Positions 43,758 through 55,167 of a stretch of DNA of 64,000 nucleotides are shown piece after piece. The DNA is from Iris pallida. Its lineage: Eukaryota; Streptophyta; Magnoliopsida; Asparagales; Iridaceae. The number at the start of each line of letters is the position of its first letter. The stretch's first letter is position 1. Location: contig JANAVB010003400.1 of the NCBI GenBank assembly GCA_029216955.1, forward strand, positions 13,706,052 to 13,770,051. Reading direction: 5' to 3'. Under the pieces are notes generated by a model, which did no database searches, was not told where the DNA came from, and saw only the letters and a list, made by a program, of their open reading frames with translations. Both the position numbers and the translations under genes were made by a program.

Positions 43758-46548
43758 TGTCACGCCCCTGAACCAGAATACTGGAGAGCGGGGGCAGACA
43801 TAGCCAGCTACGTATATGAAATGGATTCCATCTCGCTATACTGTCACGGCTGTCTAGATACATGAGGGTTTACTACAAGCCAACAGTCTTCTATGGTCAT
43901 GAACAAGCCTAATGTCTCAATCACAAGCAAGTAAGTAAATGTTACAAGATGTATGATCATTAAATATATAATAATAAGGTATCTCAAATATTACATATTC
44001 AGCTGATCATGAAGCTAGTCGTTACAAAATGTTAGGACTAGCAAGAGTTTAGTCATACATGATCAACCCTAGGATCTGTCAATCATGTTTCAGCCCGTAG
44101 GCAGACAGTAAGTAAGTGCAATCGAGCTAAACAGGTGCTCGTCGGCTAAACGTCTCAAAAGAATATTTTTATAATATAGTGGGAGAGCCAAAAATAACCC
44201 ACTCGTTGCCATGGTTTCGTCTAGTGGCCATCATCTGGCTAGAAGGTCGACATATCCTCTGGAGCTGCTCCAAAATCTGGCCACACAAAACCAGCTGGGT
44301 CAGACCCCAGAAAGAGCAAGTACCACAAAGGAAGCTTCACTTAGGAACTAAAACCAGCAATTAGCACAATAGTATAAATAAGTAAGAACAGGAAATAAGA
44401 AAATACATCAGGATGATATACGACGAGATAACCATGGAACTATTCAGATAACCAGGTTACAACCCATAAACCAAACAAGGACCGGGGTTGTAACCCTTCG
44501 TTTGAACAGAACTTAGAATTCTCACCATTTATCGGTAAAATAATACAAACATTCTGGTCATGCAGTAATCTGGGACAAAATCAGGGCAACACTAGACAGG
44601 TTAGACTCCATCCAATCATTTCACGGCCAAACAAGAATTACGGCTTGATACTTTAACTAACTAGGGTTATCACAGGCCTAGTTACTAGCAAGATGCAGTG
44701 AGAATCTTCCACAGCCACAAGCCCTGCAGTCCATCCAGGTTACCCGGGTTGAAAGATTAGGGTTGAATTCAGGTGGGTACATCGTCCAGGAAACGCATGT
44801 ACCCTTAGGTAGCTTGAAGGGTGCAACACATGACAATGTGCTGGAAATATGCCCTACTCGACGGCAGGCTACAGATCCCAAGGCGTGTCCAGGTAACGGG
44901 ATTGCCTGTAGCTGGGAGATCTCTTTATAACTAATGTATTAATCTAGTTATTTAGCCTTAGTCCATTTCAGTAGGTACTCCTGACCGTGGTACTCAGGAG
45001 TCCCCTTTTAGACATGATGCAAGACAGGACTGGGTTATTTGTACAAGCACAATCGCCCACAGTGTCCAGATTAATTATACAGGACATGTCATGTCAGGTA
45101 GCCGTTGCAACAGCTTATCAAGATATATTATGTCAGGTTTAACATGTCCAGTGTACTGGTCAGGAGTGCGCCGCGACGGGCCACTATCAGGTCATGTCAG
45201 GTTAGTCATGCCAGGAGTGCACCACTACGGGTCACTGTCATGTCACGCTCAATTATCATACCCAAACACATCAAGTAAATTCGTGATTATCAAGTTCATG
45301 ACAAAAGGCGTAAGGATATAAAATGGACGTAAAATATCTAATAAAATATTAATACACAGGGCTATAGGAGAGCCATGCGGCTAAGGCATATGCGGCCAGG
45401 AATGATCTCATGCGGCTGAAAGAGAACAGCCCATGCGGCTGAATAGGGTCAGACGCATGCGGCTAAAAAGGGAAGGGCTTATGCAGTCAAAAGGGTATCA
45501 GTCATATGCGGCTCGGAGATCCACTCAGTCATGCGGCTGAGAAAGGCAAGACATATGCGGTCAGGAGGATAGAGAACTCATGCGGCTGGCGGGGGATGGG
45601 TCCATGTGGCTGGCTGACCAATCAAGTACATACGGCCGGAAGGAGCAACCCATGCGGCTGCGGGGAGCAATGACTATGCGATCAAGGGAAGCAAACCCAT
45701 ACGGATGGAAGACTGCGGTCTATGTGGCTCGCGAGCGTTGAGTTCATGCGGATCAGGGTTGCTGGAAATCCATGCGGCCAGGAAGGACTGGGCCTCAGCC
45801 ATACGGCTGAGAAGGAATACTTGCCGTATGAACTTGTCATATGGTCAAGTCAAGGCAATAGCGCATGCGGTTGGAACTGACTTGCCGCATGAATGTTCAT
45901 ACGGTCAAGTGCTACCATGCGGCTCGGGACTGTGCTTCTTCTCCAAATTTCCGAGAAGAAGTACACCATAAGCCATGGCTTCCAAGCTGCATAACTCTAT
46001 CATCCGGAGTCCAAATCCGAACTTCCATAGGTCAAAATGGGGTAGAACGAAATTCTCTGCAACATGGAACCATCAAAACTAGGAAATAACAAAATTAAGT
46101 AGATCAAAACCCAAGAAATCCAAAAATAATGTAAATATAAATCTATAAGAATCTAGCCATAGAAAGTGAAAATGCCAAGTTCTAAAGTAAGTTAGAATGC
46201 TGTAAGGAAGAGAATGAAGCAATAAAATTTGAGTTCCTCCATAAAGCAAGTTGTACTTGCCTAGACCTCTCTCTCTCTCTCTCTGGTAGGTGAAGAATTA
46301 ATGGAGGGAAGAAGGAAAGAAATGAAGAGAGAGAAGGAAGAAGGGGTTAATAAATGGTAGTGGTGGTGGTAGGTAGGGGTTCACCCCCTTGGTTCATGAT
46401 GAACCAATAGAAATCCCAAACCGAACCAAGCCAACCCGAACCAAGAATAAACCAAGCCAGGGAGAAAACTAAGCAAGGAAATCATGCAATACAGGAATAA
46501 TTACGTACACGTATTCCAGAATACGTAATACGAACCACAGGCATTACA
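43758..46548 (-). repeat. gypsy-3 3' LTR
   Basis: 2,791 bp, TGTCACGCCCC to GGCATTACA. Blocks shared with the LARD LTR include CCCTACTCG..CGGCAGGCTAC (near 44854), GACATGATGCAAGAC (45010) and CGACGGGCCACTATCA (45173). It contains the YATGCGGCY block and a CT microsatellite at 46268-46284. The right limit is set by the minus-strand purine tract GGTGGGTAGAGT at 46549-46560. Confidence 0.8.
45365..45930. repeat. YATGCGGCY repeat block in gypsy-3 LTR
   Basis: Roughly two dozen copies of CATGCGGCT/C and close variants (CATACGG, TATGCGG, CCGTATG) every 20-35 bp. The same motif fills 53829-54475 and part of Tat-C ORF1. Confidence 0.88.
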
Positions 46549-46708
46549 ACTCTACCCACCTTAAAAGAATTCCGTCCTCGAAATTTAATTAAGAGGCTAG
46601 AGAGACGAGGACAAGTTATATTTAATCACAAGCAAGCTATAACTAGGCGGGCAATCACTCATTCAAGCAAGGAATCGAAGTCATGAGGCATAAGGAAGAC
46701 ATTATACC

Positions 46709-49700
46709 TCACGAGTCAAACAAGTCGGGATATCGCGATCGGATGTCATCCTCTCGCTCCCACGTTAACTCACCCAAAGAGTGATGGCCCCAAGCAACTC
46801 GGACTAACTTGATAGTCTTGTTCTTGAGTGTCTTCTCTCTCCTGTCCAATATAGATACGAGCCTCTCCTCATACGAAAGGTTGGTACCAACAACCAATTC
46901 CGAATAATCTAGGATGTGGCTTGGGTCCGAAATATACCGTCGTAATTGGGATACATGGAACACGTCATGCACCTCTCTTAGCGACGGCGGAAGAGCGAGA
47001 CGATAGGACACATCTCCTACTCGCTCCAGAATGTCAAATGGCCCTATATACCTAGGACTAAGCTTTCCCCGTATGCCGAAACGAATGACGCCACGGTTAG
47101 GCAAAATTCTCAGGAATATATGGTCACCAATAAAAAACTCGAGAGGGCGTCGATGAGAATCGGCCCAATGGCACTGACGATCTTGGGCAACTCGAAGATG
47201 ATCCTTGACTCTTCTGATCACTTCAACTGTCTGGGCAATCATTTCTGGACCGAGCATCTGCCTCTCTCCGATATCATCCCATGCTAGCGGGGATGTGCGC
47301 TTCCTACCATACAGTGCCTCGAACGGTGCCATCTGGATACTGGCCTGGAAGCTGTTGTTTTACGAGAACTCCACCAGGTGCAGGTGATCCTCCCACGAGC
47401 CATCGAAGTCAAGTGTGCAAGATCGCAACATATCTTCAAGAGTCTGGATCGTACGCTCCGACTGGCCGTCTGTCTGCAGATGATATGCTGAACTGAACTG
47501 GAGATGAGTTCCCAAACTCTCCTGCAGGCTACGCCAGAAGTACGACGTGAACCTTGAATCTCGGTCCGAGGTGATACTGACTGGCACTCCGTGCAACCTG
47601 ACAATCTGCCTGAGGTACATCTCTGCTAACTGAGCTGTCGACTGACCAACTCTGAACGGGAGGAAGTGAGGTACCTTCGTGAGCCGATCAACTATAACCC
47701 AAATAGCGTCTCGACCAGCTGGGGATCTAGGTAATCCGGTCACAAAATCCATGGTCACATGCTTCCACTTCTATTCTGGAATCGACAAGGGCTGAAGAAG
47801 TCCAGCGGGCCTCTGATGTTCAGCCTTAACTTGTTGGCAGACCAAACAACGAGAGACAAACCGGGCTATCTTCCTCTTCATGCCATTCCACCAAAAGTGC
47901 TGACGGATATCGCGGTACATCTTCGTACTGCCAGGATGGATGGAATACTTAGAACTGTGCGCTCCTGACATGATCTCCCGTCTGATATCTCCACTTGGTA
48001 CACAAAGATGATTACCATGTCGAAGTGTACCATCCTCATGAATGCATAACTCTGGTCTTCGTCCTGCCTCACACTTTGCTCTGTGCCGCTGAAGCTTGGA
48101 ATCTGTTGACTGCGCCATCCGGATCCTCTCGACGATAGTGGCTAAACTTGCATACTGGCCATCAATGCCTTACTGGAAGGGAGAACAACTTCAATACCCA
48201 TTTTTTGAAGATCTGCTAATAGTTCTGGTTGCGCTGTCAGGAAATAAACTCTGGCTCTCTGGCTCAATGCATCTGCAACAACATTGGCCTTCCTAAGATG
48301 ATACTGCAAGTTGATATCATAATCCACAAGAAGCTCCAGCCACCTTCTCTGACGCATGTTAAGATCCTTTTGAGTGAAAACATACTTCAGGCTCTTGTGG
48401 TCGGTGAAAATCTCTACCCTATCTCCATACAAATAGTGCCTCCACAACTTAAGTGCAAACACCACTGCTGCCAGCTCCAAGTCATGGGTTGGGTAATTCC
48501 TCTTATGATCACGAAGTTGTCGTGATGCATAAGCTATTACCTTCCCATGCTGTATCAGAACACATCCTAAACCTCTGCCTGAAGCATCACAATACACGGA
48601 GAATCTTCCGGTTCCATTTGGAAGCGCAAAAATGGGAGCCGTCATCAAGCCTCGCTTCAACTGTTCAAAAGAACTCTGACACTCTGCTGTCCAAGCAAAC
48701 TGCGCATCCTTGCGGGTCAACTGGGTCAATGGCGTTGAAATCCCAAAATCTGAAACAAACTGCCGGTAGTAGCCGGCCAATCTGAGAAAACTGCGAACTT
48801 CTACAACGGTGCTGGGCACTGGCCATGACTCAATAGCCACAATCTTCTGGAGATCCACTTCTACTCCTCCTCGGGTGATGATATGACCCAAGTACGAAAT
48901 GCGATCAAGCCAGAACTCGCATTTACTGAACTTGGCATACAACTGGTGCTCCCTAAGAACCTGAAGAACCACATGGAGATGTTACTCATGCTCCGCTTCA
49001 CTCCGACTATAGACCAGGATGTCATCCAAAAATACAATCACAAACTGATCCAAGTAAGGCATGAAGATACGATTCATGAGGTCCATGAACACAGCCGACG
49101 CATTGTCGCTCCGAATAGCATAATATGGAACTCCCAATGCCCATACCTCGATCTAAAAGTTGTCTTCGGGATGTCCTGCTCTCTGACTCTGATCTGGTGA
49201 TATCCTGAGTGCAAGTCGATCTTCGAAAACACTGAAGCCCCTCTGAGTTGATCAAGCAAGTCATCTATCCTCGGGAGAGGGTATCTGTTCTTGATTGTTA
49301 CTGAGTTCAAGGTACGATAATCAATACATAACCTGGACGTACCATCCTTCTTTTTCACAAGAAGCATCGGGGCTCCCCAAGGCGATCCACTAGCACGAAT
49401 GAATCCCTTGGCTCGAAGTTCTTCAATCATCTTGTACAAGATCTCTAATTCTGAAGATGCCATCTTGTAGACTCTCTCTGACACTGGGGCTGTTCCGAGA
49501 ATCAAGTCTATGGTGAACTCGATCTCCCGCTCTGGCGGCATACCTGGAAGCTCTTCTGGGAAAACATCTGGAAACTGATCCACTATCCTGGGAAATTGAA
49601 CTGCCGCTACTGCCATCCGCAATATTGGAGGAGAAGACTCAACTTCACCTCGGGAAAAGGAAAACTCTGGTTCGCCTGGAATGCTAAAAACAACCCTGCC

Positions 49701-51385
49701 AATGTGGCAGTCTATCCTAGTATACTGGTTCCTCAACCAATCCATCCCTAGGACCACATCATAATCGACCATCGGGAACTCTATCAATCTAGCGGGAAAT
49801 TCCTTACCGCTAACTACGATCCGACATGAGAAAAACACCCTATCGACTCCCACAAGTCCGTTACCAGTAAGTATATTGAGCCTTACTGATAATGACTCGG
49901 GCTCCAATCCTATCCGTGTTGCGAATCGTGCAGACATAAAAGAATGTGATGCACCAGAATCAAATAAAGCTGAAGCTGGAAAGGAGTTGACGAGAATAGT
50001 ACCTGCCACTACCTCTCCTGGTGCCAATCCTTCCTCTGCGGTCATCACCATAGCATGACCATGCCCTCGGGGTGCTGGTCCCCTCTGCTGAAATCCTCGC
50101 TGCCTATTCTGACTCTGGGCCTGGGCTTGAACATGCTGCTGGGGGTTCTGCTGCTGGAATACTTGAGACTGAGGCGGCAAGGGCCTCGGCAATAGATACT
50201 GCTGCTGCTGCCGGACCGGAGCTGGTCCTCTCACCGAAGAGCTAAAAAGGTTGGACGATGATGAACCACCCCTATTCGGGCAAGATCCAACCCTATGGTC
50301 TGCTGCTCCACAAGCCAGACACAATCCCTGTGCCCTACGACACTCTGCCACTACATGGCCTGGCTTCCCACAATGAGAACATTCTACTGCGGAAGACTGC
50401 TTCTGCTTCTGTTGCTGAGGGTACGTCGGGGTGGAATGCTGAACCGACGTTACTGAGGCCGCCCGCCTCAGAGCTCCAATAGTCAAGGCCCTGGCTGCCG
50501 GGGCTGGGGCTGAAGACTGATTCATCTGACCGTAGGATCTCTTCCGACCTCCGGCCCTATCCACAATCCTCTGGGAGGTATACTCATGCCTCCTAGCTGC
50601 TCTCAAGACTGCATCAAAAGTCTGATGCTCAAACTGTTCGACTGCTAACAAAATCTCCAGGTGAAGCCCCTGCTGGAATCGCTGGGCTCTATCATACTCG
50701 GTTGCCACCAAGGTGGGAGCAAACCGACTGAGTCTCGAAAACTCGACCGCATATCCGTCGACCGTCCTGCCCATCTGCTTCAGATTGGTGAACCTCGTCT
50801 GTAGATCGTACCGAGCTACAACATCGAAATACTTGGTCTGGAATCTCTCTCAGAATACTGCCCAAGCAATGGGTGCCACTAATCCAACGGCCTGTGCCGT
50901 CCACTAGCTGCGAGAAAGATCCAGCAACTGCAGGCGAACCACGGCTACCTTCTCGATCTCTAGGGTCCTGGCTGCTTCTATAATCATCTTTGTGTCCTGA
51001 AGCCAAGCATCTGCGGCGATAGCATCTTCACTACCGTCGAAGAAAGGAGGGTTCAAGCGCTTGAAGCTGTTGGCCGCGCTGTTACCCTGATGACCTCATT
51101 TGGCCAAAGCATCCGCCACTGCCTGGTGCAAGGCGTCTCCTCGACGATCTTGAGAAGCTATCAAGGTCCTGACGAGTCCTACTAAAGTGCCATCATCAGG
51201 CTCGGCAGGCTGAACTGGCTGGACTGGTGGCTCTCCGTCAGAACACACGACTCTGGAGGCTACTCCGGAATGCTGGGCTTGATCCCCGGGTTGCTGCTGA
51301 TCCACGAGAAGTGCTCCGCCTTGCTGACCGGCAGGTCCAGGAATAATTCTGCTGAAGAAGACGACATAGGGAACAATAAGGTGAC
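46709..51385 (-). pseudogene. gypsy-3 gag-pol, frameshifted
   Basis: Gag from about 51385: DDGTLVGLVRTLIASQDRRGD, DAWLQDTKMI, then zinc knuckles [14 protein letters not shown] and [14 protein letters not shown] (two intact CX2CX4HX4C). Protease: [31 protein letters not shown] and FLDDILVYS, with a frameshift near 49110 and a stop at about 48973. RNase [16 protein letters not shown] to VVADALS. A second frameshift lies near 48130. Integrase: HHCC zinc segment, TMDFVTG, SDRDSRF, TDGQSERT. Chromodomain-type end WERE, then SRYPDLFDS, stop at 46709. Gag stops at 51096 and two more near 50830-50910. Confidence 0.88.
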
Positions 51386-51394
51386 ATATTTTGA

Positions 51395-51905
51395 AAAGAT
51401 GTGGACAGGAAGAGGAGGGGAAAGCAGCACAGCCGGCGGCATGACCCGAAGGAAGTACAGAGGATTTCTTCAACATACGTAGGAGAACTATTAGGATATA
51501 TCTTTTCACAACATATCACCTTGTCAAAGACTCTTAATGTGACAACCATGTTACCGCGGTGTCGGAAGACTAACATGTCTTAATTTTCTAAGCCGTGTGT
51601 TTTGATATAATCCTCCAAACTCTTTCCTGCTATGTAATAATGCAAGATTACTATATAGGAGAAAAGTGTTGGGAGGATTATGTCAAAACACACGGCTTAA
51701 AAACTTATGACATTTTAGTCTTCCGACACCGCGGTAACATGATATTCACATGAAGGGTCTTTGACAAGGTGACATATTGTGAAAAGATATATCCTTATAG
51801 TTCTCCTACGGATGTTGAAAAAAAACTCTGTACTTCCTCCGGGTCATGCCACCGGCTGTGCTGCTTCCTCCTCATCTTCCTGCCCACTTTTTCTCCCCCG
51901 ACTCT
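51395..51905. repeat. long inverted repeat IR1
   Basis: Two arms of about 230 bp (51398-51630 and 51668-51900) are reverse complements at roughly 85-90% by eye, with about 35-40 bp between. The inner pair is CCGTGTGTTTTGAT..ATCCTCC and GGAGGAT..CAAAACACACGG; ACCGCGGTGTCGGAAGACTA pairs in the middle. It directly abuts the broken gag start of gypsy-3. No transposase and no clear target duplication. Confidence 0.8.
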
Positions 51906-53158
51906 ACACTTGAGCTGGATATCATATGTGGCTGAGAGAGTCAAATAAGAAGAAGGAAAGTAGGAAGGAGCAGATGGGTTCAGAGCCATGGTGGAGGAGA
52001 GGAGAAGGAAGATGCTTGATCAAAACGGATGGCTCCGAACACAACCCAAGATTCATTCTAGCATACATTAGTATGAATCATCTATGTTCTGTACATATGG
52101 TGTAGTATATGTTCTTATCGTATCTAGTATCTGAAGAACGTAAGAGAATCAAGATGAACTCACATAATATAATACTAAGACATCATCTACTACTATATAA
52201 GATATAGTGATAGGTGGTCGTATCATCATTGCCGAGGGATGAGGGTCGGAGGACAGTCAACTTTATCTACGGCTACATAGTTTCTGCCTCGCTAGTCGAA
52301 TGGCTGCAGGGACTATGTCCTGATCACCATGTCGTACCGTAGACTAATGCAAATGGAGCTGGAAATATCCGTCACTAACCGGTCACTAGTTCGTCGGTAA
52401 CTGAGAATTTTTTTGAAAACAAATTGCAGCACTTTCCCTGTTCACAAAAATATGCATAAACCAAACCAATATATAATGCACACCAATTATCCAACAATCA
52501 CATAGACCAAATATATAATGCACACCAATGATCCAAGAATCACATAGACCAAATATACACATACGAATTTAATGCACACCAATTATCCAAGAATCATATA
52601 GACCAAACCAAATTAATATAAAATAGACATCAATTATCCTGAAGAGTAACCTAATATCCGTCGTTATAATTCGATTTATCTTCAAGTGTGAGAACGGATG
52701 GCTCAGAACACAACCCAAGATTCATTCTAGCATACATTAGTGTGAATCATCTATGTTCTGTAAATATGGTGTAGTATATGTTCTTATCGTATCTAGTATC
52801 TGAAGAATGTAACAGAATCAAGATGAACTCATATAATATAATACTAAGACATCATCTACTACTATATAAGATATAGTGGTAGATTGTCGTATCATCATTG
52901 CCGAAGGATGAGGGTCGGAGGACAGTCAACTTTATCTACGGTTACATAGTTTCTGCCTCGCCAGTCGAATGGCTGCAGGGACTATGTCCTGATCACCATG
53001 TCGTACCGTAGATTAATGCAAATGGAGCTGGAGCCAAAATACAGAAACCAAAATACAAAATACAGAATCAAATCCCTGGGTTCGCCGAAAATACAAAACA
53101 CAGTTCTAATTCATATGTATTTTAAGTATGAGAATGGATGGCTCAGAACACAACCCAA
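51906..53158. repeat. interleaved direct duplications X-Y-X-X'
   Basis: Segment X (about 340 bp, from ACGGATGGCTC to AAATGGAGCTGG) occurs at 52022-52361 and 52692-53031, and its first 45 bp again at about 53113-53158. Segment Y (about 313 bp, 52362-52674) is a copy of CACTA DNA at 43329-43640. The order X-Y-X-X' implies tandem duplication of an X-Y unit. 51906-52021 is purine-rich DNA without an assigned function; 53032-53112 is AT-rich with no feature seen. Confidence 0.8.
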
Positions 53159-53161
53159 CCG

Positions 53162-53789
53162 GAGAGGATACTCTGAGAGATCCATCTGAGTAGGACGTAT
53201 ACTCTGAGAGATCACCTTTACAAGAATGATATCAGTAGTGGAATTGAGTGTTGGAGTAGATATTATCAGAGTATACGTCCTACTCAGATGGGTCTCTCAC
53301 CGTTACTAATTTTTTCTGACAGCATGGTAGATGTGCTCCATCAACAGATTCTTACTCTGAGCCAAAACTTTGCCTCGGAGCTCAAGTGGACATCCTTCGT
53401 TTAGAGCTCGAGTGAGAGGTTCCTGACACCATGGTGGTCTCCTTTGTTAAAGTATCCGTGCTCGTCCCACAACCAATGTGGGATGAGCACGGATACTTTG
53501 ACAAAGGAGACCACCATTATGTCAGGAACCTCTCACTCGAGCTCTACACGAAGGATATCCACTTGAGCTCCGGGGTAAAGTTTTAGCTCGGAGCAAGAAT
53601 CTGTTGATGGAGCACATCCACCTTGCTGTCAGAAAAAAATAGAAACGGTGAGAGACCCATCTGAGTAGGACGTATACTCTGATAATATCTCCTCCAACAT
53701 TCAATCCCACTACTGATATCATTCTTGTAAAGGTGATCTCTCAGAGTATATGTCCTACATAGATGGATCTCTCAGAGTATCCTCTAGTG
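53162..53789. repeat. long nested inverted repeat IR2 (foldback-like)
   Basis: Near-perfect arms of about 310 bp, centred at about 53473 (CCCACA, 5-6 nt, TGTGGG). The ends are AGAGGATACTCTGAG and its complement. Each arm also contains its own inverted pair (ATCTGAGTAGGACGTATACT and the complement about 100 bp further in), so the structure is a palindrome of palindromes. The left flank is segment X' broken after AACCCAA; the right flank is Tat-C. No coding content. Confidence 0.88.
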
Positions 53790-53828
53790 ATAGGTGTAGA
53801 AGCATGGAAAATATTAGAATAAAGGCAT

Positions 53829-54475
53829 AAATGGCCCATGCGGTTTTGGGTAGCAAGTCTATGCGGCTCATACTGGAGTTGCCCTATGCGGCCCAAAAGA
53901 AGACCCTCAGACTCATGCGGCTCGGGGATGAATGCGGTTCAGCAGGAATATGCGGCTCAATTGACGACACGTGTGACCCCCCCCCACAGTTGGCCACTGG
54001 AGTAATGGCCTCATTTAATGCTCTGACACGACTCGACGGCTGTCTCTGACATAAAGTATCATAATGGCTCTGCCATAATGACAGACTCTTCGGGAAAAGA
54101 AGAAAATCTCTGACCCGATCTGACAAAAAATCCTAGATTGCCACGTGGCAAAAGTCTCATGCGGCTCGGATAGAGAATAGCTTCATGCGGCTCATTGAGG
54201 AGTCACTCTAATATGATTAACAAAAATCCGCCATATGCGGTCCACCCATAGCCCGGTCTATGCGGCTCAACACCACGCTAATTCATGCGGCCCACAGAAA
54301 CTATGCATATGCGGCTCATGGAGAGATCGTCCCCTGCGGCTCGCAAAGATTATGCATATGCGGCTCACGGAAAGTTCGTCCCCTGCGGCTCGATGAGGCA
54401 TTGACTCATGCGGCTCACGAGGAGTATCCCCCTGCGGTTCAAGTGTTGGTCACCCTATGCGGCCCTGGCAGGATC
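53829..54475. repeat. YATGCGGCY repeat block in Tat-C U3
   Basis: About twenty copies of CATGCGGCTC, TATGCGGCCC, CCTGCGGCTC and similar, upstream of the TATA box. A sub-array near 54290-54400 repeats a longer unit (ATGCATATGCGGCTCA, then CGTCCCCTGCGGCTCG) twice. Confidence 0.88.
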
Positions 54476-54764
54476 TTCAATTAAAAAAATGTGGCACTGA
54501 AGATGCAACAGAATCCCAACGAGAATATTCGATATCATCATCATAATTGCCGAGATCAGGGCATATCATTCATCATCAAGCCAATAGGACACGTAGCGAG
54601 CAATCAAATATTGGCATAATCAATCACGAAGATTTAAAGCAGTCAGCATTAACTGCTCATAAGATTTGGTGCTATCCGTATTAGTGGCCGAGATTCATTA
54701 TGAAGGAGCGCCGACATTCCAAACAGATAATCATCAGCAAACCCTAATGATCCCACCCCACTCT

Positions 54765-54772
54765 TATAAATA
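54765..54772 (+). promoter_or_regulatory. TATA box of Tat-C LTR
   Basis: TATAAATA in CTCTTATAAATAGCC, about 290 bp downstream of the last repeat of the block and 410 bp before the LTR end. Confidence 0.75.
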
Positions 54773-55167
54773 GCCAGCATCATTCCCATGTAAAAAAGGG
54801 TCGACAACAAAAAGAATAAAAAAAAGAAGAAGAGAGAGATATACACAGAGAGAGCTCCCCCTTTTTTTGATAATCACAGAGAGAGAGAAGCCAGGAGAGC
54901 AACCCGAGGAGAGTAAGAAGAGCCTTTCTTCGTCAACGCCGAGCAGATCTTCCCCGAGCCAAGGCTGCATACCGATCGTCCAAGGAGTAAGGCAGAGCAG
55001 CCGTCGCTTTCCCGAGCCTCTATCGTCACCCCCCAGAATCAAAAATAAACAATCGTACTTAGTCTGCTGTACCTAGGTTTTTGTCCCTAGGCTTTCTTTG
55101 TACGAGCGAGTTTGTATTGTGAGTCTAAGTTCAGTCCTCCGATAATTGTTCTGTTCTTTTACAATCA

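Larger units (their letters stand above)
43758..51385 (-). mobile_element. Tekay/Del-like Ty3/gypsy (gypsy-3), 5' end missing
   Basis: Minus-strand element inserted in the CACTA end. 3' LTR 43758-46548, then a purine tract on the minus strand, then pol and gag up to about 51385, where an inverted repeat structure takes over. No 5' LTR or PBS is present. Several frameshifts and stops make it older than gypsy-2. Its LTR shares blocks with the LARD LTRs. Confidence 0.85.

Noticed and set aside
51840..52010. Possible gene start (purine-rich stretch with ATG at 51988)
   Set aside because: No open frame of useful length follows, and it borders IR1 and the X-Y duplications.
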